Positions 33,805 through 42,224 of a stretch of DNA of 64,000 bases are shown piece after piece (within the stretch, counting starts at the first letter, position 1; every line of letters begins with the position of its first letter). Location of the stretch: assembly GCA_963755085.1 (NCBI GenBank), contig CAVWIN010000014.1, positions 429,926-493,925 on the forward strand. Direction: 5' to 3'. The stretch comes from JACVRM01 sp963755085. Its GTDB lineage: Bacteria; Actinomycetota; Thermoleophilia; Gaiellales; Gaiellaceae. Made by a program: the position numbers and the translations under genes. The notes below the pieces were generated by a model. That model did not search any database. It was not told where the DNA came from and saw only the letters and a list, made by a program, of their open reading frames with translations.

Positions 33805-34587
33805 TCAGATCGCCGACTCGCGAGGCAGGCGATCACCACCGGACTCCGTCGGCCTAGTGAGTCCACCACTGGCCCTCCTGGCACCCAGATAGAGCTCGCC
33901 GACGCGCGGGTCGGCGAGAAGCGCCTTGCCCGTGCCGGTGAGCTTTACGACGCCGCTGTCGAGGACGGCGCCGTGGTGGGCGATAGCGAGCCCCGAGCGG
34001 GCGTTCTGCTCGACGAGCAGGATCGTCCGGCCGGCCTCGCAGAGGGCGCTCAGCGTCCCGAACACCTGCCGGCGGGCGCGCGGGGCGAGCCCGATCGACG
34101 GCTCGTCGACGAGGAGGACGTTCGGCTCCAGCATCAGGGAGCGCGCCAGCTCGACGATCTTCTGCTCGCCGCCGGAAAGGGAGCCGGCCCGCTCCTGCCG
34201 GCGCTCGGCCACGAGCGGAAAGCGCGCCGCCACCGCATCCGCCCGCCTCGCCACCTCGGAGCGGTCGCGGACGACGTACGCACCCATGAGGAGGTTCTCC
34301 CAGACGGTCATCAGCGGGAAGAGGCTTCGCTCCTGCGGCACATGGACGATGCCGAGCTCGAGGAGGTTGCGCGGACTCAGGCCGCCGATGGGCCGGTTCC
34401 CGAACGTGATCGTCCCCCGGCTCGGCCGGAGGAGACCGCTGATCGCCCGCAGGACGGTCGATTTGCCCGCGCCGTTCGGCCCGACCAGGCAGGTGATCCG
34501 CTCGGGCTCGACGTCGAGGTCGAGGCCGCGCAGGACGTCGCCATACCCGTAGCCTGCGACGACGCCTTCGAGCCTGATGCGTGCCAT
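33805..34587 (-). CDS. livF: Branched-chain amino acid ABC transporter ATPase
   Basis: 260-residue ATPase of the high-affinity branched-chain amino acid importer. Walker A is GPNGAGKST (residues 36-44), the signature is LSGGEQKIVELARSL, Walker B is LLVDEPSIGLAP, and the His switch is LLVEQNARS, which is typical of LivF. ATG at 34587 overlaps the livG stop by one base (TGATG). The last gene of livKHMGF on the minus strand. The 3' end lies 109 bases from the beta-helix gene end. Confidence 0.92.
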   Translation of the reverse strand: MARIRLEGVVAGYGYGDVLRGLDLDVEPERITCLVGPNGAGKSTVLRAISGLLRPSRGTITFGNRPIGGLSPRNLLELGIVHVPQERSLFPLMTVWENLLMGAYVVRDRSEVARRADAVAARFPLVAERRQERAGSLSGGEQKIVELARSLMLEPNVLLVDEPSIGLAPRARRQVFGTLSALCEAGRTILLVEQNARSGLAIAHHGAVLDSGVVKLTGTGKALLADPRVGELYLGARRASGGLTRPTESGGDRLPRESAI

Positions 34588-35318
34588 CAGTCGCCCAGGT
34601 AGGCGTCCAGGACGGCCGGGTCGCTCTGCACCGCCTGCGGCGGCCCCTCGGCGATCTTCGCCCCTCGATCGAGCACGATCACGGGATCGCAGAGGCTCAT
34701 CACCACGTCCATGTCGTGCTCGACCACGAGGAACGTCAGGCCTTGCTCGTTGAGCCGGCGGATGTGGCTGACGATGCGTTCGACCACGATCGGATTCACC
34801 CCCGCGGTCGGCTCGTCGAGGAGAATCAGCTGCGGCTCGCCCATGAGCGTGGTCGCAAACTCGAGCAGCTTCCGCTGGCCGTACGAGAGCTCCTCGGCAG
34901 CGACGTCGGCATAGGCGAGGAGCCCGAACTCGTCGAGCAGTTCCTCCGCGCGCGCCCGCTCGGCCCGGCTGACCCTGGCGTGAGCGACGCTCCACCATCG
35001 CCCGGGTCGGGCAAGCGCCAGGTTGTCGACGAGCGTCAGCTGCGGGAAGATCCGGGCCTGCTGGAAGGTGCGGACGAGGCCGGTCCGCGCGAGCGAGTCG
35101 GGCCTCGGTCGCCGTACCGCCTGGCCGCCGAAGGTGACCACTCCGGCGTCAGCCGAGACGTACCCGGTGACGAGGTTGAAGACCGTCGTCTTGCCTGACC
35201 CGTTCGGCCCGATCAGGCCGGTGATCGTCCCGGGTGCCACGGCGAACGAGCAGCCGTCGACGGCGACGATCCCGCCGAAGCGCTTTTCGAGCCCCTCGGC
35301 CTCGAGCAGCCCGCTCAT
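34587..35318 (-). CDS. livG: Branched-chain amino acid ABC transporter ATPase
   Basis: 243-residue ATPase. Walker A is GPNGSGKTT (37-45), with FQQARIFPQLT, the signature LSYGQRKLLEFATTLM (typical LivG YGQR), Walker B LILLDEPTAGVNP and VVEHDMDVVMSLCD with the His switch. It pairs with LivF. ATG at 35318, with an ATGA overlap with the livM stop. Confidence 0.93.
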   Translation of the reverse strand: MSGLLEAEGLEKRFGGIVAVDGCSFAVAPGTITGLIGPNGSGKTTVFNLVTGYVSADAGVVTFGGQAVRRPRPDSLARTGLVRTFQQARIFPQLTLVDNLALARPGRWWSVAHARVSRAERARAEELLDEFGLLAYADVAAEELSYGQRKLLEFATTLMGEPQLILLDEPTAGVNPIVVERIVSHIRRLNEQGLTFLVVEHDMDVVMSLCDPVIVLDRGAKIAEGPPQAVQSDPAVLDAYLGD

Positions 35319-36325
35319 GATGCCGCGAGCTCCTCGGCCGGGCGCGGCCGGGCGGTCGGGCGACCGCGACGCCGGCGCCACTGATCTGCCAGCGAGGGCA
35401 GGATGCCGCGCGGCATCAGCAGGATCACGAGCAGGAAGACTGCCGAGTAGGCGATCAGGTAGAGGTCGCTGCCGCCGAGCCGGTAGGCCGTGTACTGCTG
35501 GGCCGGAACGAGCACGAGCGCTCCGACCAGCGGCCCCCAGAGGGTTCCCTTGCCGCCGAGGTAGACCATCAGCACCATGCCGATGGTGATCAGCGGGTCG
35601 ATCGCGAACTGCGGGTAGATCTGGCCCAGGTAGTAGGCCCAGATCCCGCCGACCATCGCCGTCAGCCCGGCGCTGAGTGAGAACGCCACCAGCTTCGCGA
35701 GCGTGACCCGCTGCCCGAGGCCGCTCGCGCGGTCCTCGTCGTCGCGCACGGCGAAGAGCGCGAGCCCGAGCTTGCTCCCGCGCGTCCACCAGCACACGAG
35801 GAGCGCGAGCGCGAGCAAGGAGAGCATGGCGTAGTAGAAGGGCCGCTCGAACGTCGCGTTCGGGAACGGCGGCAGGGGGAGCAGGATCCCCTGCGAGCCG
35901 TTTGTCAGACCGCGGAGGTTGAAGGCGAGCTGCTGGACGACGAACAGGAGCGTCAGCGTGACGATCGCGAACGTCGCCCCTCTCGTCCTGAAGGCGAGCC
36001 AGGCGAGCGGGACGCTGGCGAGGCCCACTCCCAGGCCGACGAGCGGAAGGAGGAGGAAGGGCCTGTAGCCAGAGCCGACGCCCGCGTAGCGCGTGAACAC
36101 GATCGCCACGGCATAGGCCCCGATGCCGAAGAACCCGGCGTTGCCGAGCGAGATGTAGCCGCTGTAGCCGCCGACGAGATTCCAGGCCGTCGCGAGCACG
36201 GCGTACATGAGCGTGAAGAACGCGATGTTCAGCACCCAGTGCTCGGGAAAGACGAAGGGAAACGCCCCCAGGCCGCCGATCACGACCGCGCCGCGGGTGA
36301 CCCCTGCAGCAGTGACTCGGGTCAC
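35315..36325 (-). CDS. livM: Branched-chain amino acid ABC transporter permease
   Basis: 336-residue permease with about ten helices. NLVGGYSGYISLGNAGFFGIGAY and TRGATFAIVTLTLLF are strong LivM signatures, and VRDDEDRASGLG matches the cytoplasmic EAA-like loop. The C-terminal tail is Arg/Pro-rich. GTG at 36325 overlaps the livH stop by four bases. Confidence 0.92.
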   Translation of the reverse strand: MTRVTAAGVTRGAVVIGGLGAFPFVFPEHWVLNIAFFTLMYAVLATAWNLVGGYSGYISLGNAGFFGIGAYAVAIVFTRYAGVGSGYRPFLLLPLVGLGVGLASVPLAWLAFRTRGATFAIVTLTLLFVVQQLAFNLRGLTNGSQGILLPLPPFPNATFERPFYYAMLSLLALALLVCWWTRGSKLGLALFAVRDDEDRASGLGQRVTLAKLVAFSLSAGLTAMVGGIWAYYLGQIYPQFAIDPLITIGMVLMVYLGGKGTLWGPLVGALVLVPAQQYTAYRLGGSDLYLIAYSAVFLLVILLMPRGILPSLADQWRRRRGRPTARPRPAEELAAS

Positions 36326-37200
36326 GCTGCTCCGCGAGCCGTCGTCCCGAACAGGCCCTGCGGGCGCACGAGCAGGACCACGATCAGGAGCACGAAGAAC
36401 GTGAGCGGCGCCCACGTCGGCGAGATCTCCACCTGGAAGACTGCCTCGGCCAGGCCCATGAGGAGCCCCGCGAGGACGGCGCCGCCGAGGCTTCCAAGCC
36501 CGCCGAGGACGACGATCGCCAGCAGTCTCGAGATCAGGTCGTAGTGCGAACCGGGATTGAAGGGGAAGATGATCCCGAAGACGGCTCCCGCAACGGCAGC
36601 AGTCGCTGCGCCGAGGCCGAACCCCACGGCCGACACCCACGCGGTGTCGACGCCCAGCAGCCTCGCCGAGACCGGGTTCTGCACGGTTGCGCGCACAGAG
36701 CGGCCCAAGCGGGTCCGGGCCAGGACCAGATAGAGCAGGCCGATCGTCGCGAACGCCAGCGCGAAGCCGAACAGCCGAACCTCGGGCACGCGATATCCGG
36801 CGACGTTCCAGGCGCGGTTCGCATAGCCCGGGATCGAGGCGCGGTAGGTCGTGCTGTACGCGTAGCTGAGGACGCCTTCGATCCCGAGCGCGATCGCCCA
36901 GGTGACGAGCAGCGAGAGCTCCTCGCGATCCTGCTCACGGAGCGGGCGCAGGAACGCGAGTTGGAGGCCCATGCCGAGCACGAACATCAACGGGGCGATC
37001 ACGAGCACGCCGACGAACGGATCGATGTGGAACCGTGTGAAGAGGCTGTAGCTGAGGAACGCGCCCATGATGATCAGGGCTCCCTGGGCGACGTTGATCA
37101 CGCGCATGATTCCGAAGACCAGTGCGAGTCCGCTGGCCATCAGCGCGTAGACGCCGCCCATCAGGAGCCCGAGGATGCATGCCTGGACGAAGACGTGCAT
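36322..37200 (-). CDS. livH: Branched-chain amino acid ABC transporter permease
   Basis: 292-residue permease with about eight helices. GLLMGGVYALMASGLALVFGIMRVINVAQG at the N-terminus is the LivH signature, and VVLGGLGSLGGAVLAGLLMG occurs late. ATG at 37200. The livK gene ends 28 bases upstream, so the genes form one operon. Confidence 0.92.
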   Translation of the reverse strand: MHVFVQACILGLLMGGVYALMASGLALVFGIMRVINVAQGALIIMGAFLSYSLFTRFHIDPFVGVLVIAPLMFVLGMGLQLAFLRPLREQDREELSLLVTWAIALGIEGVLSYAYSTTYRASIPGYANRAWNVAGYRVPEVRLFGFALAFATIGLLYLVLARTRLGRSVRATVQNPVSARLLGVDTAWVSAVGFGLGAATAAVAGAVFGIIFPFNPGSHYDLISRLLAIVVLGGLGSLGGAVLAGLLMGLAEAVFQVEISPTWAPLTFFVLLIVVLLVRPQGLFGTTARGAA

Positions 37201-37228
37201 CTAGCCGCGATGTCGGAGCAAGCGCGTC

Positions 37229-38458
37229 CTAGCCTTTCCAGCTCGGCTTGGGCACGACCGGCTTGTGCAGCGACACGCTCGGCGGATAGACGGGGAGGAG
37301 CTTGCCGCCGATCCACTCGACGAGAAGGTCGCTCCCCTGCGGCGCGCCGTACTTGTCCCAGTTGAGGTAGCCCTCGACCGTCGGCCACTTGCCGGAGTGC
37401 AGCGTCTTGATGATCGTCTTGTTGTCGATCGAGCCGGTCTTCTTCGCGACGGCCTCGATGATCTGGCCGACCGCGTACGCCTCGGCGGAGCCGGAGTCGA
37501 TTGCGTACGCGTTGCCGCCGTACTTCTTCAAGTACGCGGCGATGAACGCCTTGTTCCCGGGCGCGTTCGAGTTCGGGAACCAGTCTCCGCAGCTGAAGAT
37601 CCCGGCCGTGTTCGCCCGCCCCACCTTGGTCGGGAACTCGGTCGGGGAGCTGGCGCCGTTCGAGAGGAAGAGGAACTTGGGGTTGAACCCCAGCTGGATC
37701 ATCGCCTTGACCTGGGCGTAGGCGTCTTCGGACTGGGTGCCGGCCACGACCATGTCGGGGTTCTTGGCGGCGACCTTCTCGACGATCGGCGTCAGGTCGG
37801 TCGTCTCGGGCGGGTAGATGGTCTTGAAGAGCGTCTTGATCCCGGCGGCCTCGAACTTGCTCCGCATGTTGTCGGCGATCGGCGAGGAGAAGGGGTCGTC
37901 GAGCGACGGATACGCCGCGGTCTTCGGCCGCTTCGACTTCGGCAGCGAGAGCAGGTAGCGCGCGAACGGATCGCCGCACTTGACGATCGGTGCGGGCTGC
38001 GCGAAGAAGACGTTCGGCAGGTGCTCGTCGAAGACGGCCGGCCCGCCTCCCGACGGCTCGACGAAGGCGTAGCCGTAGCGGTTGGCCACCCGTGCGGCAG
38101 GCGCGGTCAGCAACGTCGAGAACGGGCCGAAGACGAGGTCGACGTGGTCGCGGTTGATCAGGTTCTGGTAGTTGGTGACGACCTGGTTCGGGCTCGACGC
38201 GTCGTCGACGATCTTCAGGTTGACCTTGCGTCCGAGCAGTCCGCCGTGCTTGTTGACGACGCTCTGCCAGAGCTCGTAGCCGCGCTTGGCGGCCTTCCCC
38301 GGATCCGAGAAGTCCCCTGACAGCGACAGCGAGATACCGATCGTGATCGGATTCGCCGCCGTCCGCGCCGGGGATGCGCCGGCAGTCGCCGCGACGATCG
38401 TGGCCGTCGCGGCCGCCGCGATCACCAGGAGCGCGGCGATGGAAGTACGCAGACTCAC
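37229..38458 (-). CDS. livK: Branched-chain amino acid ABC transporter substrate-binding protein
   Basis: 409-residue periplasmic-binding protein of the Leu/Ile/Val type. A signal peptide (SIAALLVIAAAATATIVAATAGA) is followed by ITIGISLSLSGDFSDPGKAA, WQSVVNKHGGLLGRKVNL and LIVNRDHVDLVFGP-like elements. GTG at 38458 follows AAGGAGGGG. It is divergent from a GntR regulator with 131 bases between, which holds several GTCTGAC/TCAGAC half-sites. The ligand is inferred from family; amides and short peptides are also possible. Confidence 0.88.
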   Translation of the reverse strand: MSLRTSIAALLVIAAAATATIVAATAGASPARTAANPITIGISLSLSGDFSDPGKAAKRGYELWQSVVNKHGGLLGRKVNLKIVDDASSPNQVVTNYQNLINRDHVDLVFGPFSTLLTAPAARVANRYGYAFVEPSGGGPAVFDEHLPNVFFAQPAPIVKCGDPFARYLLSLPKSKRPKTAAYPSLDDPFSSPIADNMRSKFEAAGIKTLFKTIYPPETTDLTPIVEKVAAKNPDMVVAGTQSEDAYAQVKAMIQLGFNPKFLFLSNGASSPTEFPTKVGRANTAGIFSCGDWFPNSNAPGNKAFIAAYLKKYGGNAYAIDSGSAEAYAVGQIIEAVAKKTGSIDNKTIIKTLHSGKWPTVEGYLNWDKYGAPQGSDLLVEWIGGKLLPVYPPSVSLHKPVVPKPSWKG

Positions 38459-38472
38459 GTGACCCCTCCTTA

Positions 38473-38504
38473 TCAGACGATCAGACAGCGGACGATTATC
38501 TGAC
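38473..38504. promoter_or_regulatory. Cluster of TCAGAC half-sites upstream of livK
   Basis: TCAGAC occurs at 38473-38478 and 38481-38486, and inverted as TCTGAC at 38499-38504. The same hexamer is in the palindrome at 38565-38575 next to the GntR gene. This spacing suggests regulator binding just upstream of the livK start (38458). A GntR/FadR-type protein is encoded next door, so autoregulation and control of livKHMGF by it are likely but inferred. Confidence 0.45.
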
Positions 38505-38564
38505 TCCGGCCCGCCAGGCGCAAGTTGTGGGTTTCGCCTGATTGGGTTAGCCTTGCCGGTCTGC

Positions 38565-38575
38565 TTGTCAGACAA
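38565..38575. promoter_or_regulatory. Palindromic operator candidate for the GntR regulator
   Basis: TTGTCAGACAA is a perfect 11-bp palindrome around a central A, located 14 bases before the ATG of the GntR/FadR-family gene. FadR-subfamily operators follow a similar TNGTNNNACNA pattern. It fits an autoregulatory site and would block transcription of the downstream catabolic operon. Confidence 0.6.
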
Positions 38576-38589
38576 CCGGCCATGACCCC

Positions 38590-39321
38590 ATGACCCTTTC
38601 GTCGCCCATCACGCGCAAGAAGACCTACGAGCTCGTCACCGAGCGTCTCATCGCGGAGATCGGGGAGCGGCGCTTGCAGCCCGGCGACCCGCTGCCAACG
38701 GAACGGGAGCTGACACAGACGTACGGCGTCGGGCGCTCGTCGGTGCGCGAAGCGTTGCGGATGCTCGAGTCGCAGGGGCTGATCGAGTCGCGCGGTTCGG
38801 GCGTGTTCTCCGTCGCCGTGTTCGCGAACCCCTTCAACCAGTCGCTCAGCCTGCTGCTCTCCCTCGACGAGTCCAACCTCCACGAGCTCTACGAGATGCG
38901 CAAGCTGCTCGAAGGCGAGCTAGCCGCCCTCGCCGCCGAGCGTCGCACCGACGAGGACCTCGGCCGGATGCTCACCGCGCTTCGGGAAATGCGGGACGGA
39001 CTCGAGTCGGAGGAGCGCTACATCGACGCGGACGTCCGCTTCCACCTCGCGGTCGCTGACGCGACCAAGAACCGCTGCGCGGTGCACATGATGCAGGCGC
39101 TGCGGGAGCTCTTCCACCGCGCGCTCGGCTCCGTCTACCACATTCCCGGGAGCGCGGCTGCCTCGCTCGAGCAGCATCAGGCGATCCTGGATGCGATCAC
39201 GGCCTGCCGCCCGCACGACGCGCGCCAACGGATGCAGGAGCACCTTCTGCGCGTCGAGAGAGACATCGAGCGCGTGGTGCGCGCTCCCTCGCCGGCCGTT
39301 CCGGACACGCTCGGCGCCTGA
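38590..39321 (+). CDS. GntR/FadR-family transcriptional regulator
   Basis: 243-residue regulator with an N-terminal winged helix (about residues 10-75: LPTERELTQTYGVGRSSVREAL) and an all-helical FCD ligand domain (about 90-225). The FCD metal ligands appear in DVRFHLAVADAT and in EQHQAILDAI. The ATG at 38590 is the second of two ATGs; the first, at 38582, is out of frame. It starts the plus-strand catabolic operon, ending 2 bases before the next GTG, and is divergent from livK. It is likely induced by a carboxylic-acid metabolite. Confidence 0.9.
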   Translation: MTLSSPITRKKTYELVTERLIAEIGERRLQPGDPLPTERELTQTYGVGRSSVREALRMLESQGLIESRGSGVFSVAVFANPFNQSLSLLLSLDESNLHELYEMRKLLEGELAALAAERRTDEDLGRMLTALREMRDGLESEERYIDADVRFHLAVADATKNRCAVHMMQALRELFHRALGSVYHIPGSAAASLEQHQAILDAITACRPHDARQRMQEHLLRVERDIERVVRAPSPAVPDTLGA

Positions 39322-39323
39322 CC

Positions 39324-40215
39324 GTGGCCACGGTCGCGTTCGTCGGTCTGGGCGCGATGGGGGGCGGCATCGCCCGCCGGCTCCTCGCCGCGGGCCACGA
39401 GGTGCATGGCTACAACCGGACGAAGGAGAAGGCGGTAACGCTCGTCGAGGAGGGCCTGATCCTCGAGCCCAGCCCGCGCGCGGCCGCGGCCGCCGGAGAG
39501 GTCGTCTTCTCCATGGTCACGAACGTGGCCGCGGTTCGCGCCGTCGCGGAAGGGCCCGACGGCATTCTCGCCGGCCTCGCCCCGGGCGGAGTCTGGGTCG
39601 ACATGTCGACGGTCGCTCCCGCCGTGAGCCGTGAGCTCGCGGAGAAGACTCGTGCAGCCGGGGCGGACATGGTCGACGCGCCCGTCTCCGGCTCGATCTC
39701 GACGCTGGAGGAGGGTCGGCTCTCGATCATGGTCGGCGGGGACGAGGCGACGTACGAGCGCATCCGGCCGTTGCTGCGTCGACATCGGGCCGACCGTCCA
39801 CCACGTCGGCGACAACGGACAGGCCGTGCTGCTGAAGATCGCGATGAATCTCAGCCTGTTCGTGCAGATGACCGCGTTCTCCGAGGGGCTCCTGCTCGCC
39901 GAGAAGAACGGCATCGACCGTGAGCGCGCGCTGGAGGTGATGCTCTCGAGCGTCATCGCCTCCCCGATGCTCAAGTACCGCGGACCGTTTGTCCTCGAAA
40001 TGCCGGCCGAGGCCTGGTTCAACGTCGACATGATGCAGAAGGACATGCTGCTCGCCCTCGAGGCAGCGCGCGACGTGGACGTCCCCATGCCCACGACGGC
40101 CGCGTCGAACGAGCTGCTCACCTCTGCACGCGCGATGGGGCTCGCGCACCACGACTTCGCGATCGTCTACGAGGTGCTCGCGCGGATGGCGGGACGCGCG
40201 GGCGTCGAGGCTTGA
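39324..40215 (+). CDS. 3-hydroxyacid dehydrogenase (3-hydroxyisobutyrate/tartronate-semialdehyde type), frameshifted
   Basis: About 296-residue NAD(P)-dependent beta-hydroxyacid dehydrogenase. The N-terminal Rossmann motif is FVGLGAMGGGIARRLLAAGH, the substrate motif is DAPVSGSISTLEEGRL, and the catalytic Lys is in NGQAVLLKIAMNL. Frame 3 runs to about 39776, then one extra base in 39777-39780 (CGTCGACATC for CGCGACATC) moves the rest to frame 1, which continues without other damage to the TGA at 40215. GTG at 39324 is 2 bases after the GntR stop. Valine-catabolism 3-hydroxyisobutyrate dehydrogenase is possible given the liv operon, but unproven. Confidence 0.82.
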
Positions 40216-41207
40216 TGGCGACGAAGACCGAGACTCCGGCCGTCGAGGTCGGACGCGACCTCGCGCTGCGGATGTACGAGCAGATGTGGAGGATCCGAGT
40301 GTTCGAGGAGCACGTCGACGGCCTCTATCGCAGCCGCAAGATGCCCGGGCTCGCGCACCTCTATATCGGGGAGGAGGCGGTCGCCGTGGGGGTGTGCGAG
40401 GCGCTCAGGCGCGACGACTACATCACGAGCACGCACCGCGGTCACGGCCACTGCCTGGCCAAAGGCGCCTCGATCGAGCTGATGTTCTGCGAGCTGCTCG
40501 GCAAGGAGGCCGGGTACTGCCGCGGCAAGGGCGGGTCGATGCACATCGCCGACCACGTCAACGGAAACCTCGGGGCGAACGCGATCGTCGCCGGCTCGGC
40601 CGGGATCGCGACGGGTGCGGCCTTCTCGGCCCGGCGCCGCGGCACCGACCAGGTCGCCGTCTGCTTCTTCGGCGAGGGCGCGCTCGGCCAGGGCGTCCTC
40701 TACGAGGTCATGAACATGGCCTCGCTGTGGAAGCTCCCGGTCGTCTACGTCTGCGAGAACAACCTCTACAACGAGTACACGCACTACTCCGAGACGACCG
40801 CCGGCGACCTCACCGCGCGAGCGGAGGCGTTCGGGATCCCCGCCGCCGGGGTCGACGGCCAGGATGTCCGCGCCGTGCACGCTGCGGCCGGAGCAGCCGT
40901 CGCGCGAGCCCGCGGCGGCGAAGGCCCGGCGTTCCTGGTCGCGAGCACGTACCGCTTCCGCGGCCACCACGTCGGCGACGTCGATCGCGCCTACTACCGC
41001 GGAAAGGACGAGGAGGAGCGCTGGATGGCAGAGCGCGACCCGATCGCGCTTCACGCGCACTGGATCGTCGAGCAGGGCATGGCCTCGACCGAAGACCTCG
41101 CTCGCATCGACGCCGCCGTCGCCGAGGAAGTGGAGGCCGGGCTTGAGCGTGCCCTGGAGGCGCCGTTCCCGGCCCCGAGCGAGGTCGACGAGGATGTCTA
41201 CGCCTAG
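40215..41207 (+). CDS. 2-oxoacid dehydrogenase E1 alpha subunit (acetoin/pyruvate type)
   Basis: 330-residue thiamine-diphosphate-dependent decarboxylase alpha subunit. The TPP motif is FGEGALGQG..YEVMNMASLWKLPVVYVCENN (residues about 155-185), with HLYIGEEAVAVGV, the HRGHGHCLAKG region and RFRGHHVGDVD later. Length matches acetoin dehydrogenase AcoA or branched-chain E1alpha. The ATG at 40215 shares a base with the preceding stop (TGATG). It is intact for 1 kb although genes on both sides are frameshifted. It uses the coenzyme made by the thi operon of this window. Confidence 0.9.
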   Translation: MATKTETPAVEVGRDLALRMYEQMWRIRVFEEHVDGLYRSRKMPGLAHLYIGEEAVAVGVCEALRRDDYITSTHRGHGHCLAKGASIELMFCELLGKEAGYCRGKGGSMHIADHVNGNLGANAIVAGSAGIATGAAFSARRRGTDQVAVCFFGEGALGQGVLYEVMNMASLWKLPVVYVCENNLYNEYTHYSETTAGDLTARAEAFGIPAAGVDGQDVRAVHAAAGAAVARARGGEGPAFLVASTYRFRGHHVGDVDRAYYRGKDEEERWMAERDPIALHAHWIVEQGMASTEDLARIDAAVAEEVEAGLERALEAPFPAPSEVDEDVYA

Positions 41208-42221
41208 CGCCGCGGGCGCCGCCGCGAGCCCGGCGGGCAGTCGTGAGATCACGCTCGGCGCAGGCCGTGAACGAGGCGCTCGCGGAGGAGCTCCGGCGCG
41301 ATCCGACGGTCTTCGTGATCGGCGAGGACGTCGCCGAGGCGGGGACGCCGTTCAAGGTGATGTCGGGGCTCGTCGAGGAGTTCGGCCCGGAGCGAGTGCT
41401 CGACTCGCCGATCTCGGAGGCCGGCATCACCGGGCTCGGGCTCGGCGCCGCGATGACCGGCATGCGTCCGGTCGTCGACATCATGTTCGGCGACTTCCTG
41501 ACGCTCGTGATGGATCAGCTCGCCAACCAGGCGGCGAAGGTCCACTACATGTCCGGCGGCGCCTGACCGCGCCGCTCACCGTGCGCACGACGCTGGGCGC
41601 CACGCGGAGGTCCGCCGCCCAGCACAGCCAGAGCCTGCACGCGTGGCCCGCGCCACATCCCCGGCCTCAAGGTCGCGCTGCCCGCCACTCCGTACGACGC
41701 GAAGGGGCTGCTCAAGACGGCAATCCGCGACGACAACCCCGTCGTCGTCTTCGAGGACAAGATGATGTTCGCGACCAAGGGCGCTGTCCCGGAGGGCGAG
41801 TACACGCTTCCCTTCGGCGTCGCCGACGTGAAGCGCGAAGGGGAAGACGTCACCATCGTCGCGACGAGCTCGATGGTCTACGTCGCGCTCGAGGCCGCGG
41901 AGCTGCTCGCGGAGGAAGGCGTGTCCGCCGAGGTCGTCGATCCGCGCACGACTCGTCCCCTCGATCGTGAGACGCTGATCGCGTCGGCGGCGAAGACGGG
42001 CCGGGCGCTCGTCGTCGACGAGGGGCACCGAAGCTTCGGCGCCTCGGCAGAGCTCGCCGCGGTCATTGCGGAGGGCGCCTTCTGGGAGCTCGAGGCTCCC
42101 GTGCGGCGCCTGGCGGCGATGGACGTGCCGATCCCGTTCTCCCCGGTTCTCGAGGACCTGACCGTGCCGACGCCCGAGCGCGCTCGTCGAGGCGGCGAAG
42201 GATCTCATCGGAAAGAGGTAG
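41194..42221 (+). pseudogene. 2-oxoacid dehydrogenase E1 beta subunit, four frame changes
   Basis: Beta subunit partner of the preceding gene, about 340 residues when repaired. ATG 41194 overlaps the E1alpha stop by 14 bases and gives MSTPSAAGAAASPAGSREIT. An extra G at 41257-41260 shifts to frame 2 (QAVNEALAEELRRDPTVFVI). A missing base near 41561 shifts to frame 1 (LTAPLTVRTTLGATRRSAAQ), an extra C near 41650 returns to frame 2 (HIPGLKVALPATPYDAKGLL), and an extra base near 42180 gives the last LVEAAKDLIGKR and the TAG at 42219-42221. Residues are family-like on each side of every shift, so base-calling error is likely. Confidence 0.8.
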
Positions 42222-42224
42222 ACG

